A stretch of DNA of 23,689 nt, from contig DMTN01000015.1 of assembly GCA_003477305.1 (NCBI GenBank), positions 3,671-27,359 of the forward strand, written 5' to 3'. This stretch comes from Acholeplasmatales bacterium. Its GTDB lineage: Bacteria > Bacillota_I > Bacilli_A > Izemoplasmatales > Hujiaoplasmataceae. Position 1 is the first letter of the stretch. The number at the start of each line of letters is the position of its first letter. A program made the translations under genes and the position numbers. Positions 15,140 through 22,567 of this stretch are shown piece after piece. The notes under the pieces are model-generated. The model saw only the letters and a list, made by a program, of their open reading frames with translations. It ran no database searches and was not told where the DNA came from.

Positions 15140-15806
15140 CGGCTTTTTTCATCTTCCTTTCGAGCAGTCCCATCAGTTTCGATGTCGGAAACGTCAGACA
15201 GAAATACAGAATCGCGGCGACGATGTAGGACTCTTTGACCGCGTAGGTCGAGGTCCGGACGATCGTCGCGGCGTACATCAGTTCGGCGATCCCGAGGTAC
15301 ATGAAGATCGAGGTCTCCTTGATCAGGGTGACGAACTCGTTTCCCAACGCGGGGAGGATGTTCTTGACCGCCTGCGGCAGGATGATCTTTCGCATCGCGA
15401 GGCCTTTCCCCATTCCGAGGCTTGCGGCCGCTTCCGACTGGCCGCGGTCGACCGAGAGGATTCCGCCGCGGATCACTTCGGCGACATAGGCGCTCGAATT
15501 GATGAAGAGCGCAAGCATCCCCGGGATGAAACTCGACAGGTCGATTCCCAGAACGACCGTCACCGGCATCCGGAAAAACGAGTAGATGATCAGCACCTGG
15601 ACGAGCAGCGGCGTGCCTCTGATCACTTCGACATATGCGGTCCCGACCAAGCGGAACAGCCGGTTTTTCGACAGACGCAGAAAGGCCGGGACGAGCGCGA
15701 GCACGGTCCCGGACCCCACGGCGATGATCGCGAGCACCAACGTCAGGAAGAGTCCTCCGAGGAGGATCCCGACGTAGCGCCCGTTCAACAGAAACGAAAA
15801 ATCCAT
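15129..15806 (-). CDS. Polar amino-acid ABC transporter, permease
   Basis: This is an inner-membrane permease of the HisM/GlnP/ArtQ family, 225 residues. Membrane segments are visible at about 12-37, 57-75, 85-110, 155-175 and 195-212, matching the usual five helices. The cytoplasmic coupling loop EAAASLGMGKGLAMRKIILP is a clear EAA motif that contacts the ATPase. The Arg-Gly-Thr-Pro turn (EVIRGTPLLVQVLI) is a family signature. The ATG at 15806 lies just one base past the lipoprotein stop and has no good ribosome binding site, so translation is probably coupled. Only one permease is present, so it likely acts as a homodimer. Confidence 0.94.
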   Translation of the reverse strand: MDFSFLLNGRYVGILLGGLFLTLVLAIIAVGSGTVLALVPAFLRLSKNRLFRLVGTAYVEVIRGTPLLVQVLIIYSFFRMPVTVVLGIDLSSFIPGMLALFINSSAYVAEVIRGGILSVDRGQSEAAASLGMGKGLAMRKIILPQAVKNILPALGNEFVTLIKETSIFMYLGIAELMYAATIVRTSTYAVKESYIVAAILYFCLTFPTSKLMGLLERKMKKADAR

Positions 15807-15807
15807 T

Positions 15808-16635
15808 TTATTCGGCGGTCGATTCGTTGAGCGCGATCGCGTCGGCGACGATCGTGCTGATGGTGCCGTTGGCGATCAAGGTCGCGATCACCGCGTTCAC
15901 CGCGGCGAGCAGATCGGCATCGCCTTTTTGGACCGCGACGGCCGACCCGCCTTCGGGATCGCCGATCGGGAACGTCGCGATGCCGAGTTCTTCATGATTG
16001 GCGACATAACCGTCGGCGACGGCCTTTTCCATGATGACGGCGTCGAGCTGTCCGTCGATCAGGCGGACGACGAGGTCCGGGATCTGCTGGATGTACTGGC
16101 GCTGGGCGATCGGGAACGTCGCTTCGGCGAGTTCCTGCTGGATCGCGCCGAGCTGGGCGCCGACCTTCACAGTCGCAATGTTGAGCGCCGCGGCCGAGGT
16201 GTAGGTGGCGACGTCGACGTCGCGGACGAGCACGACCTGGATGGACTCGTAGTAGACGGGCGAGAAGTCGACCTTGAGCGCGCGCTCTTCGGTCGGCGTC
16301 ATGCCGGCCATGACGAAGTCGACTTTGCCGGCTTCGAGGTCTTCGATGAGGAAGTCGAAGCCTTTGTTGACGACTTTGAGATTTTTTCCGAGGGCGGCGG
16401 CGATGTACTTCGCGATTTCGATGTCGAGGCCGACGATCGTGGTCTTCCCGTCGACTTCGAGCGGCCATTCGTACGGCGGATAATCGGCGGATGTTCCCAT
16501 CACGACGTACTCGGTGTACGATGCGTCGATGACGTAGGTGTAGACGTTGCTGGCGGTGTCGGTGCAGGCGGAGAGGACTCCGACGGATACGACGGCGATG
16601 GAAGCGAGGATGAAGCTGAGCATTTTCTTGAACAT
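15808..16635 (-). CDS. Amino-acid ABC transporter substrate-binding lipoprotein
   Basis: The product has 275 residues. A lipoprotein signal peptide (MFKKMLSFILASIAVVSVGV) ends in the lipobox LSAC, with the modified Cys at residue 24. The mature part has the two-lobed type 3 binding fold: GTSADYPPYEW, then GLDIEIAKYIAAALGK and FLIEDLEAGKVDFVMAGMTP with ERALKVDFSPVYY. This block is typical of polar amino-acid binders, including Arg, Gln and His types. Start: ATG at 16635, with AAGGGAAG upstream. A longer frame to 16662 has no site. It is the first gene after a tandem T-box leader, so its expression should rise when one amino acid runs short. Confidence 0.94.
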   Translation of the reverse strand: MFKKMLSFILASIAVVSVGVLSACTDTASNVYTYVIDASYTEYVVMGTSADYPPYEWPLEVDGKTTIVGLDIEIAKYIAAALGKNLKVVNKGFDFLIEDLEAGKVDFVMAGMTPTEERALKVDFSPVYYESIQVVLVRDVDVATYTSAAALNIATVKVGAQLGAIQQELAEATFPIAQRQYIQQIPDLVVRLIDGQLDAVIMEKAVADGYVANHEELGIATFPIGDPEGGSAVAVQKGDADLLAAVNAVIATLIANGTISTIVADAIALNESTAE

Positions 16636-16693
16636 GTGTGTTACTTCCCTTCTATTTTTCAATTTTTAAACCCAATGTGATCGAACGTCCGGA

Positions 16694-16732
16694 CAAAATA
16701 AAAATCCCTGGCGAACGGATGTTCGCCAAGGA
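16694..16732 (-). terminator. Terminator of the second T-box unit
   Basis: An 11-pair stem, TCCTTGGCGAA with TTCGCCAGGGA (16732-16722 with 16715-16705), loop CATCCG, followed by TTTTTATTTT. The CCTTGG part (16731-16726) is also needed for the antiterminator helix with CAAGG, so the two folds exclude each other. Confidence 0.92.
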
Positions 16733-16843
16733 CGGTTTTAGCCGTGGTACCACCTTGATTCCGGAAATGCTTCCGGCACTCGATGCGGATAACGCCCGCC
16801 TGCGTCGGGATCTCTTGATCGTTCGGAAAGGGGAATCGCGAAT
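16694..16843 (-). promoter_or_regulatory. Second T-box decision unit, lacking Stem I
   Basis: This unit has the T-box core AAGGTGGTACCACGG (16756-16742) whose UGGU bulge can pair with an uncharged ACCA tRNA end. A Stem III type block (CGTTATCC...GAGTG...CCGGAA) lies just before it, and its own terminator follows. It repeats the first unit at an offset of 139 bases; 20 bases around GGTACC are identical. About 48 bases lie between terminator 1 and the Stem III block, and they hold no AGTA/GAA specifier loop and no AG bulge, so a codon-reading Stem I is missing. It likely acts as an extra antitermination gate. Confidence 0.88.
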
Positions 16844-16874
16844 AAAAAAAAGTCCCGGCATGAATGCCAAGGAC
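16844..16874 (-). terminator. Terminator of the first T-box unit
   Basis: A stem of GTCC-TTGGCA with TGCC-GGGAC (16874-16865 with 16860-16852, one bulge) is followed by eight T (16851-16844). CCTTGG (16872-16867) is shared with the antiterminator. Confidence 0.92.
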
Positions 16875-17066
16875 GATTGCTCGCGGTACCACCTTGATTC
16901 CGGATGAATGCTCCGGCTCTCGAGCCGTTAACGCCGGCTGACGTCCGAACCGACCTTGTCGATCCAAAAGCTCCCGAGCACGTTCGCGCTGTTCCGTTAT
17001 CGGGCTTCCATCGTCCCCGACTCGCTAGGAATGAAACACAGTCGCTACTACTCTCGTTCATTGCTT
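16844..17066 (-). promoter_or_regulatory. Full-length T-box riboswitch controlling the amino-acid ABC transporter
   Basis: T-boxes sense the charging level of a tRNA: Stem I reads the anticodon and the antiterminator binds the uncharged 3' end. Here the core AAGGTGGTACCGCG (16895-16882), the AG-bulge and distal loop segment (17029-17001, with GATGGAAGCCCG), the AGTA side of the specifier loop (17052-17046) and its partner GAACGTG (16985-16979) are all present, closed by CGAG/CTCG (17056-17053 with 16978-16975). The specifier is GTG (Val) if one base follows GAA, or CGT (Arg) if none does. The UGGU bulge predicts discriminator A. A 489-base stretch without genes (16636-17124) is filled mainly by this and the second unit. 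Confidence 0.93.
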
Positions 17067-17073
17067 TGAAACC

Positions 17074-17101
17074 ATTATAACAGCAATATTTTTGGATGCA
17101 A
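17074..17101 (-). promoter_or_regulatory. Promoter of the T-box leader and ABC transporter operon
   Basis: TTGCAT (17101-17096), a 16-base spacer and a perfect TATAAT (17079-17074). Transcription should begin near 17067, directly before Stem I. Confidence 0.85.
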
Positions 17102-17124
17102 GCGGTTTTCCGATGAAAACGTTT

Positions 17125-17901
17125 TTAGCGGGAAATGTCCACGTTGAAGAGCGAAGATGCGTTTTCCGACGTGCGCCGTTCGACCGTTTCGACGGCGATC
17201 CCCTTGATGCGGGCGATCTCGGCGGCCACGAGCGGCACGTACTTTGATTCGTTGCGCTTGCCCCGATACGGGTCCGGCGCGAGATAGGGGGCGTCCGTCT
17301 CGATCAAGAGGCGGTCGAGCGGAACGACGGCGGCGACCGCTTTCGCGACCCGGGCGTTCTTGAACGTCACGGGTCCGGCAAGCGAGATGAACATGCCGAG
17401 ACGGAGGAAGTCGGCGGCCGACTCGGGCGAGCCGCCGTAGCAGTGCATCACGCCGCGCATCGAGCTTGGCTTGTGCGCGGTCAGAACGGAGATCGTTTCC
17501 ATCGTCGCTTCGCGCATGTGCACGCAAATCGGCTTGTGATACTTGTCCGCCAGTTCGATCTGACGGATGAAGGCGGCGATCTGGACCTCGAGCTTGGTCT
17601 TGTCCCAATAGCGGTCCAGGCCGATCTCGCCGACCGCGACGACCTTGGGATGCGAAAGCATTCGTTCGATCGCTTCGAAATCGGCATCGTTCATTCGATG
17701 GGCGTTTTCCGGATGGAGTCCGACGGCCGCATAGACGTTTTTATACGTTTCCGCGATCGCGATCGCCCGCTCGCTTGAGGCGACGTCGTAACCGACGCAG
17801 ATCATCCGCCGGACGCCGGCCGCTTCGGCCGCGGCGACGACATTTTCGAGATCGTTGAAAAGCAGGTCGTCGTTCAGATGAACGTGGGAATCGAAGTACA
17901 T
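17125..17901 (-). CDS. tatD: TatD family metal-dependent deoxyribonuclease
   Basis: TatD proteins are TIM-barrel metallohydrolases with 3'-5' exonuclease or deoxyribonuclease activity used in DNA repair or turnover. This one has 258 residues. Metal ligands are visible as H6 and H8 (DSHVHLN), E92 (VGEIGLDRYWD), H128 (PICVHMR), H153 (VMHCYGG) and D203 (IETDAPYLAP). No N- or C-terminal extra domain is present. ATG at 17901, with GGAGGTG six bases upstream. It has its own promoter, which overlaps the tuf terminator tract. In many Bacillota tatD follows metS; here it stands alone. Physiological substrate is not known from sequence. Confidence 0.95.
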   Translation of the reverse strand: MYFDSHVHLNDDLLFNDLENVVAAAEAAGVRRMICVGYDVASSERAIAIAETYKNVYAAVGLHPENAHRMNDADFEAIERMLSHPKVVAVGEIGLDRYWDKTKLEVQIAAFIRQIELADKYHKPICVHMREATMETISVLTAHKPSSMRGVMHCYGGSPESAADFLRLGMFISLAGPVTFKNARVAKAVAAVVPLDRLLIETDAPYLAPDPYRGKRNESKYVPLVAAEIARIKGIAVETVERRTSENASSLFNVDISR

Positions 17902-17924
17902 GGCGCCACCTCCGGGATAGTATC

Positions 17925-17954
17925 ATTATAACACGCCGGCGCCGGCACAAACAA
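17925..17954 (-). promoter_or_regulatory. Promoter of tatD
   Basis: A perfect TATAAT (17930-17925) and TTGTTT (17954-17949) at an 18-base spacer. The spacer contains the palindrome GCCGGCGCCGGC. The -35 overlaps the T tract of the tuf terminator. Confidence 0.65.
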
Positions 17955-17976
17955 AAAAGGATGCTTGCGCATCCTT
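17953..17976 (-). terminator. Terminator of tuf
   Basis: An eight-pair stem AAGGATGC/GCATCCTT with a GCAA tetraloop (17976-17957) followed by a T run on the minus strand, 18 bases past the tuf stop. Confidence 0.93.
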
Positions 17977-17994
17977 GAATGTTGGTGGCTGTGT

Positions 17995-19179
17995 TTACTT
18001 GACGATCGTGACGACGGAGCCGGCACCGACGGTGTGGCCGCCTTCGCGGATCGAGAACTTCGTTCCCATTTCGAGGGCGATCGGGTGGATCAGTTCGACG
18101 TTCATGACGGTGTTGTCGCCGGGCATGACCATTTCAACGCCTTCTTGGAGGGTGATGACGCCGGTGACGTCGGTCGTGCGGAAATAGAACTGCGGGCGAT
18201 AGTTCGTGAAGAACGGCGTATGACGTCCGCCTTCCGACTGCGAAAGGACGTAGACCTGAGCGGTGAAGTTGGTGTGCGGGGTCACGGATTTCGGTTTCGC
18301 GATGACCTGGCCGCGCTGGACCTGCTCGCGGTCGATGCCGCGGAGGAGGAGACCGACATTGTCGCCGGCCTGGGCGTAGTCAAGCAGCTTGCGGAACATT
18401 TCGACGCCGGTGACGACGGAAGCCTTGGTGTCCTTGATGCCGATGATTTCGACGGGATCGCCGACCTTGATCATACCGCGGTCGACACGGCCGGTCGCGA
18501 CGGTGCCGCGTCCGGTGATGGTGAAGACGTCTTCGACGGGCATCATGAAGGGCTTGTCGGTTTCACGGACGGGAAGCGGGACGTAGGCGTCGACGGCATC
18601 CATCAGTTGCATGATGCACGGAACCCATTTCGGGTCGCCTTCGAGGGCTCTCAGGGCGGATCCGACGATGATGGGGGTTTCGTCTCCGGGGAAATGGTAT
18701 TCGTTCAGAAGGTCGCGGACTTCCATTTCGACGAGTTCGATGAGTTCATCGTCATCGACCATGTCGGCCTTGTTGAGGAAGACGACGAGTTTCGGGACGC
18801 CGACCTGACGGGCGAGCAGGATGTGTTCGCGGGTCTGCGGCATGCAGCCGTCGGCAGCCGAGACGACGAGGATCGCTCCGTCCATCTGGGCGGCGCCGGT
18901 GATCATGTTCTTGACATAGTCAGCATGACCTGGGCAGTCGACATGGGCGTAGTGACGATTCGCGGTCGAATACTCGATATGAGCGGTGTTGATCGTGATG
19001 CCTCTGGCTTTTTCTTCCGGGGCGGAGTCGATCGAGGCGTAGTCGCGGTAGGCGGACAGGCCTTTCTCGGCGAGGACCTTCGTGATGGCTGCGGTCAAGG
19101 TGGTTTTGCCGTGGTCGACGTGGCCGATGGTGCCGACGTTGACGTGCGGTTTGCTGCGGTCAAATTTAGCTTTTGCCAT
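17995..19179 (-). CDS. tuf: Elongation factor Tu
   Basis: EF-Tu carries aminoacyl-tRNA to the ribosomal A site. It has 394 residues, the standard size. The P-loop is GHVDHGKT (19-26), the switch I part RGITINTAHIEY (59-70), DCPGH (81-85) with the catalytic H85, and NKAD follows. Domain III ends in GAGSVVTIVK. One unusual residue is Cys112 in SAADGCMPQTREH, where most bacterial EF-Tu have Pro (family knowledge from memory). ATG at 19179, with AAGGAG about nine bases upstream. It follows fusA as in other str operons, but has its own promoter and terminator, so it can be made in excess over EF-G. Confidence 0.98.
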   Translation of the reverse strand: MAKAKFDRSKPHVNVGTIGHVDHGKTTLTAAITKVLAEKGLSAYRDYASIDSAPEEKARGITINTAHIEYSTANRHYAHVDCPGHADYVKNMITGAAQMDGAILVVSAADGCMPQTREHILLARQVGVPKLVVFLNKADMVDDDELIELVEMEVRDLLNEYHFPGDETPIIVGSALRALEGDPKWVPCIMQLMDAVDAYVPLPVRETDKPFMMPVEDVFTITGRGTVATGRVDRGMIKVGDPVEIIGIKDTKASVVTGVEMFRKLLDYAQAGDNVGLLLRGIDREQVQRGQVIAKPKSVTPHTNFTAQVYVLSQSEGGRHTPFFTNYRPQFYFRTTDVTGVITLQEGVEMVMPGDNTVMNVELIHPIALEMGTKFSIREGGHTVGAGSVVTIVK

Positions 19180-19236
19180 TTTTGATATTCTCCTTTATGG
19201 TTTTTGATGGATTTTTTTGGTTTTTCAGTCGATATT

Positions 19237-19265
19237 ATTGTATAACAATACGATCGATAATGCAA
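19237..19265 (-). promoter_or_regulatory. Promoter of tuf
   Basis: TTGCAT (19265-19260), an exact 17-base spacer and TACAAT (19242-19237), located between the fusA stop and tuf. I see no terminator after fusA, so tuf probably also receives read-through. Confidence 0.82.
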
Positions 19266-19301
19266 GTCTTTCGTTGGTTGGGTGTAAAAGCCGGATGCGG
19301 A

Positions 19302-21371
19302 TCAACCGTTGCGCTTCTTGATGATTTCTTCGGTGATCAGTTTCGGGCATTCTTCGTAATGCGAGAACTGCATCGTGAACGTGGCGCGCCCCTGCGAATT
19401 GGACCGCATCGAGGTCGCGTAGCCGAACATGTTGGCAAGCGGTACCTTGGCGGTGATCTTCTGAGCGCCGGGACGGGCTTCCTGGCCTTCGATGCGGCCG
19501 CGGCGGCTGACGAGGTCGCCGATGACGTTGCCGAGATAATCTTCGGGGCACACGACGTCGACCACCATGACCGGTTCGAGAAGGGTCGGTTTGCACTTTT
19601 CCTTCGCGACTTTGAGAGCCATCGAAGCGGCGATCTTGAACGCCATTTCGGACGAGTCGACATCATGGTACGACCCGTCGAAGAGGGTCGCCTTGATATC
19701 AAGCAGCGGATAACCGGCGATGATGCCGGAGGCCATCGCTTCCTGGAGGCCTTTGTCGACCGCCGGGATGTATTCGCGGGGAACGACGCCGCCGACGACC
19801 TTGTCGACGAATTCGTATCCCTTGCCGGGGTTCGGTTCGAAGCGAATCCAGCAGTGGCCGTATTGGCCGCGGCCGCCGGACTGACGGATGAACCGTCCTT
19901 CGCATTCGGCTGACTGCTTGATCGTTTCGCGGTACGAGACCTGCGGCTGGCCGACGGTCGCTTCGACCTTGAATTCGCGGCGCATGCGGTCGACGATGAT
20001 ATCGAGATGGAGTTCGCCCATGCCGGAGATGATCGTCTGTCCGGATTCTTTGTCGGTGTAGGTTTTGAACGTGGGGTCTTCTTCGGAGAGTTTCTGGAGC
20101 GCGACGCCCATCTTGTCGAGGTCGTTCTTCGTCTTCGGTTCGATCGCGACGGAGATGACCGGTTCGGGGAAGTTCATCGATTCCAGGACCACGAAGTGCT
20201 TTTCGGAACAGAGCGTGTCGCCGGTGATCGTGTCTTTCAGACCGACGGCGGCAGCGATGTCGCCGCAGTAGACCTGATCGATTTCAGTCCGGGTGTTCGC
20301 ATGCATCTGCAGCAGGCGGCCGAGACGTTCTTTTTTGTTTTTTGAAGTGTTGAGGATATAGGAGCCCTTCTCGACCATCCCCGAGTAAACCCGGAAGAAG
20401 GTGAGGCGCCCGACGAACGGGTCGGTCATGACCTTGAAGGCAAGAGCGACGAAATCGTGGGCATCGTCATGTTCGACGATGACTTCCTGACCGAACTTGT
20501 CGGTCCCTTTGATCGGGGCGACTTCGACCGGCGAGGGGAGATAGTCGATGACGCAGTCGAGCATCGGCTTGACGCCTTTGTTCTTAAACGACGACCCGCA
20601 GATGACGGGGAAGAACTGGACGGTGAGCACCGCCTTGCGGATTGCCCGCTTGAGGGTGGGGACGTCGATTTCTTCGCCATCGAGGTACAGGTTCATCAGA
20701 TCATCGTCGTAATCGGCGACGCGTTCGATCAGTTCGAAACGCTTCGCCTTCGCGAGTTCCACGAGATCCGCGGGAATCGGGACGATTTGGTAATCTTCAT
20801 CCTGGTTGCCATCGAAGATCTTCGCGTTCATTTCGACGAGGTCGACATTGCCGACGAAGGTGTCTTCCGCGCCGATCGGCCATTGGATTGCGCAGGCATC
20901 GGCGGCGAGGCGGGTTTTCAGACTTTTGACCGAATAGTCGAAATCGGCTCCGGTCTTGTCCATCTTGTTGACATAAACGATGCGCGGAACCCCGTACTCG
21001 TTGGCTTGACGCCATACGGTTTCAGTTTGCGGTTCGACGCCGGATGAGGCATCAAGCACCGTTACGGCGCCGTCCAAAACACGGAGGGAGCGCGAAACTT
21101 CAACGGTGAAATCGACGTGGCCGGGCGTGTCGATCAGATTCACGCGATGGTTTTTCCAGAAAGCGGTCGTCGCTGCGGCGGTAATCGTGATTCCCCGTTC
21201 TTGTTCCTGTTCCATCCAGTCCATCGTCGCTGCGCCATCATGGACTTCACCGATTTTATGGATTTTTCCAGTATGGAACAACACACGCTCGCTGGTTGTC
21301 GTCTTACCGGCGTCGATGTGAGCCATGATGCCGATATTTCGTGTTTTGTCTAGTGTAAATTCACGTGCCAT
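19302..21371 (-). CDS. fusA: Elongation factor G
   Basis: EF-G is the GTPase that drives translocation and, with RRF, ribosome recycling. It has 689 residues, the usual length. The G domain has AHIDAGKTTTSERVLF (17-32), RGITITAAATTAFW (59-72), DTPGHVDF (81-88) and NKMDKTGADF. Domains II to V continue without a break, and the domain IV and V motifs (GYPLLDIKATLFDGSYHDVD, then RRGRIEGQE) are complete. The start is the ATG at 21371, with GGAAGG eight bases upstream and a short gap after rpsG. Both sequence and position in rpsL-rpsG-fusA support the housekeeping copy rather than a paralogue. Confidence 0.98.
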   Translation of the reverse strand: MAREFTLDKTRNIGIMAHIDAGKTTTSERVLFHTGKIHKIGEVHDGAATMDWMEQEQERGITITAAATTAFWKNHRVNLIDTPGHVDFTVEVSRSLRVLDGAVTVLDASSGVEPQTETVWRQANEYGVPRIVYVNKMDKTGADFDYSVKSLKTRLAADACAIQWPIGAEDTFVGNVDLVEMNAKIFDGNQDEDYQIVPIPADLVELAKAKRFELIERVADYDDDLMNLYLDGEEIDVPTLKRAIRKAVLTVQFFPVICGSSFKNKGVKPMLDCVIDYLPSPVEVAPIKGTDKFGQEVIVEHDDAHDFVALAFKVMTDPFVGRLTFFRVYSGMVEKGSYILNTSKNKKERLGRLLQMHANTRTEIDQVYCGDIAAAVGLKDTITGDTLCSEKHFVVLESMNFPEPVISVAIEPKTKNDLDKMGVALQKLSEEDPTFKTYTDKESGQTIISGMGELHLDIIVDRMRREFKVEATVGQPQVSYRETIKQSAECEGRFIRQSGGRGQYGHCWIRFEPNPGKGYEFVDKVVGGVVPREYIPAVDKGLQEAMASGIIAGYPLLDIKATLFDGSYHDVDSSEMAFKIAASMALKVAKEKCKPTLLEPVMVVDVVCPEDYLGNVIGDLVSRRGRIEGQEARPGAQKITAKVPLANMFGYATSMRSNSQGRATFTMQFSHYEECPKLITEEIIKKRNG

Positions 21372-21389
21372 AACGTAATCCTTCCTACC

Positions 21390-21860
21390 TTAGAATCTGT
21401 AATGGGCGAAAGCTTTGTTCGCTTCGGCCATTTTGTGCATATCTTCTTTTTTCTTGACGGAAGCACCTTGGCCGTTGGCGGCGTCGATGATTTCCTTCGC
21501 GAGTCTTTCTTCCATGGTTTTTTCGTTGCGTGAACGCGAGTACTGTACCAGCCATCTGAGGCCGAGAGTGACTCTGCGGTCGCTCTTGACTTCGCCCGGA
21601 ACCTGATAGTTCTGACCGCCGATACGGCGGCTTCTGACTTCAAGCAGCGGCATGATGTTGTTGAGCGCGTCGTTGAATACTTCGACCGGTTCTTTGCTCG
21701 TGGTTTCCTTGATGCGGTTGAACGCATTGTACAGGATGTTCTGGGCCAAGCCCTTCTTGCCTTCGAGCATGATGCTATTGATCAGGCGGGTCACAAGTTT
21801 GGAGTTGTAAATCGGGTCCGGCAATACGTCTCTTTTGACGACTTTACCTTTGCGAGGCAT
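21390..21860 (-). CDS. rpsG: Ribosomal protein S7
   Basis: S7 nucleates the 30S head and contacts E-site tRNA. It has 156 residues, the standard size. It starts MPRKGKVVKRDVLPDPIYNS and carries the conserved KLVTRLINSIMLEGKKGLAQ helix and SRRIGGQNYQVPGEV. It ends in KMAEANKAFAHYRF. ATG at 21860, with AGGAGG eight bases upstream. It lies between rpsL and fusA. In E. coli S7 represses this operon; no such element is evident in the short rpsL-rpsG gap here. Confidence 0.98.
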   Translation of the reverse strand: MPRKGKVVKRDVLPDPIYNSKLVTRLINSIMLEGKKGLAQNILYNAFNRIKETTSKEPVEVFNDALNNIMPLLEVRSRRIGGQNYQVPGEVKSDRRVTLGLRWLVQYSRSRNEKTMEERLAKEIIDAANGQGASVKKKEDMHKMAEANKAFAHYRF

Positions 21861-21919
21861 ATGAAATTCCTCCTTTCGATGTATGATGGAATTTTCTCAT
21901 TTGTGTGCTTCAGGTTTTT

Positions 21920-22354
21920 TTACTTCTTTTTGGCCGGAGCCGCTTTTTTCGGTCGTTTCGCTCCATATTTGGAACGACTCTGGTTTCTGATGGCAGGTGC
22001 CGTGGTGTCAAGCGTGCCGCGGATGATGTGATAGCGGACGCCCGGGAGGTCTTTGACACGACCGCCGCGGATCAGGACAACACTGTGTTCCTGCAGCTTG
22101 TGGCCGACGCCGGGGATGTAGGCGTTGACTTCGCCGCCGTTGGAAAGACGGACACGGGCGTATTTACGGAGCGCCGAGTTCGGTTTCTTCGGGGTCATCG
22201 TCGCGACGCGGACGCAAACGCCGCGTTTTTGCGGGCTGTGAAGATCACTGTAGCGCTTCGTCAGGGAATTGAATCCGATGTTCAGCTGCGGTGCCTTCGA
22301 TTTGCGAATCTTGTCATGACGGCCATTCTTGATCAATTGGTTGATTGTTGGCAT
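21920..22354 (-). CDS. rpsL: Ribosomal protein S12
   Basis: S12 lies at the decoding centre and controls accuracy. The product has 144 residues with a Lys-rich tail (AKRPKKAAPAKKK). The conserved TPKKPNSALRK loop (54-64) and GRVKDLPGVRYH (98-109) are intact, including the lysines where streptomycin-resistance changes occur elsewhere. Residue 86 is Lys in PGVGHKLQEHS, while most bacteria have Asn there (from memory). I chose the ATG at 22354 (MPTINQLIKNG, the universal start), preceded by AAAGGAGG. A frame reaching 22381 is not used. It is the first gene of the rpsL-rpsG-fusA operon behind a consensus promoter. Confidence 0.98.
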   Translation of the reverse strand: MPTINQLIKNGRHDKIRKSKAPQLNIGFNSLTKRYSDLHSPQKRGVCVRVATMTPKKPNSALRKYARVRLSNGGEVNAYIPGVGHKLQEHSVVLIRGGRVKDLPGVRYHIIRGTLDTTAPAIRNQSRSKYGAKRPKKAAPAKKK

Positions 22355-22459
22355 GAAGAAATTTCCTCCTTTCATACCCACACACCCAGGTGGTGCGTAG
22401 GGCTAATTTTTATAAGGCTGCTAGCGCAACCTCTTGTTTCATCTTTTTACAGCAACAAC

Positions 22460-22488
22460 ATTATACACCACAGACCGAGGTGTGTCAA
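22460..22488 (-). promoter_or_regulatory. Consensus promoter of the str operon
   Basis: TTGACA (22488-22483), a 17-base spacer and TATAAT (22465-22460): a perfect sigma-A promoter. An imperfect palindrome (ACACC...GGTGT, 22465-22483) fills the spacer. The leader to rpsL is about 99 bases and contains a 10-codon frame (22442-22410) without a ribosome binding site. Confidence 0.93.
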
Positions 22489-22499
22489 CGACAAATGAG

Positions 22500-22546
22500 C
22501 GTCCGGCGGGATTTTGATATCGTTTTCATCCTTCCGCCGCCGGACG
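22500..22546 (-). repeat. Inverted repeat downstream of the XRE gene
   Basis: CGTCCGGCGG at 22500-22509 pairs with CCGCCGGACG at 22537-22546 (ten pairs, 27-base loop). On the minus strand it is followed by CTCATTTG, a poor T tract, so it is at best a weak terminator of the XRE gene. It lies directly upstream of the str operon promoter. Confidence 0.5.
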
Positions 22547-22567
22547 TTGCTTTGGATCGGCCGAAAA

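Noticed and set aside
17102..17124. Hairpin GTTTTC/GAAAAC after tatD as a terminator
   Set aside because: On the minus strand it is followed by CCGCTTGC and not by T residues, so it does not meet the usual pattern. The T run is on the other strand, where no gene ends.
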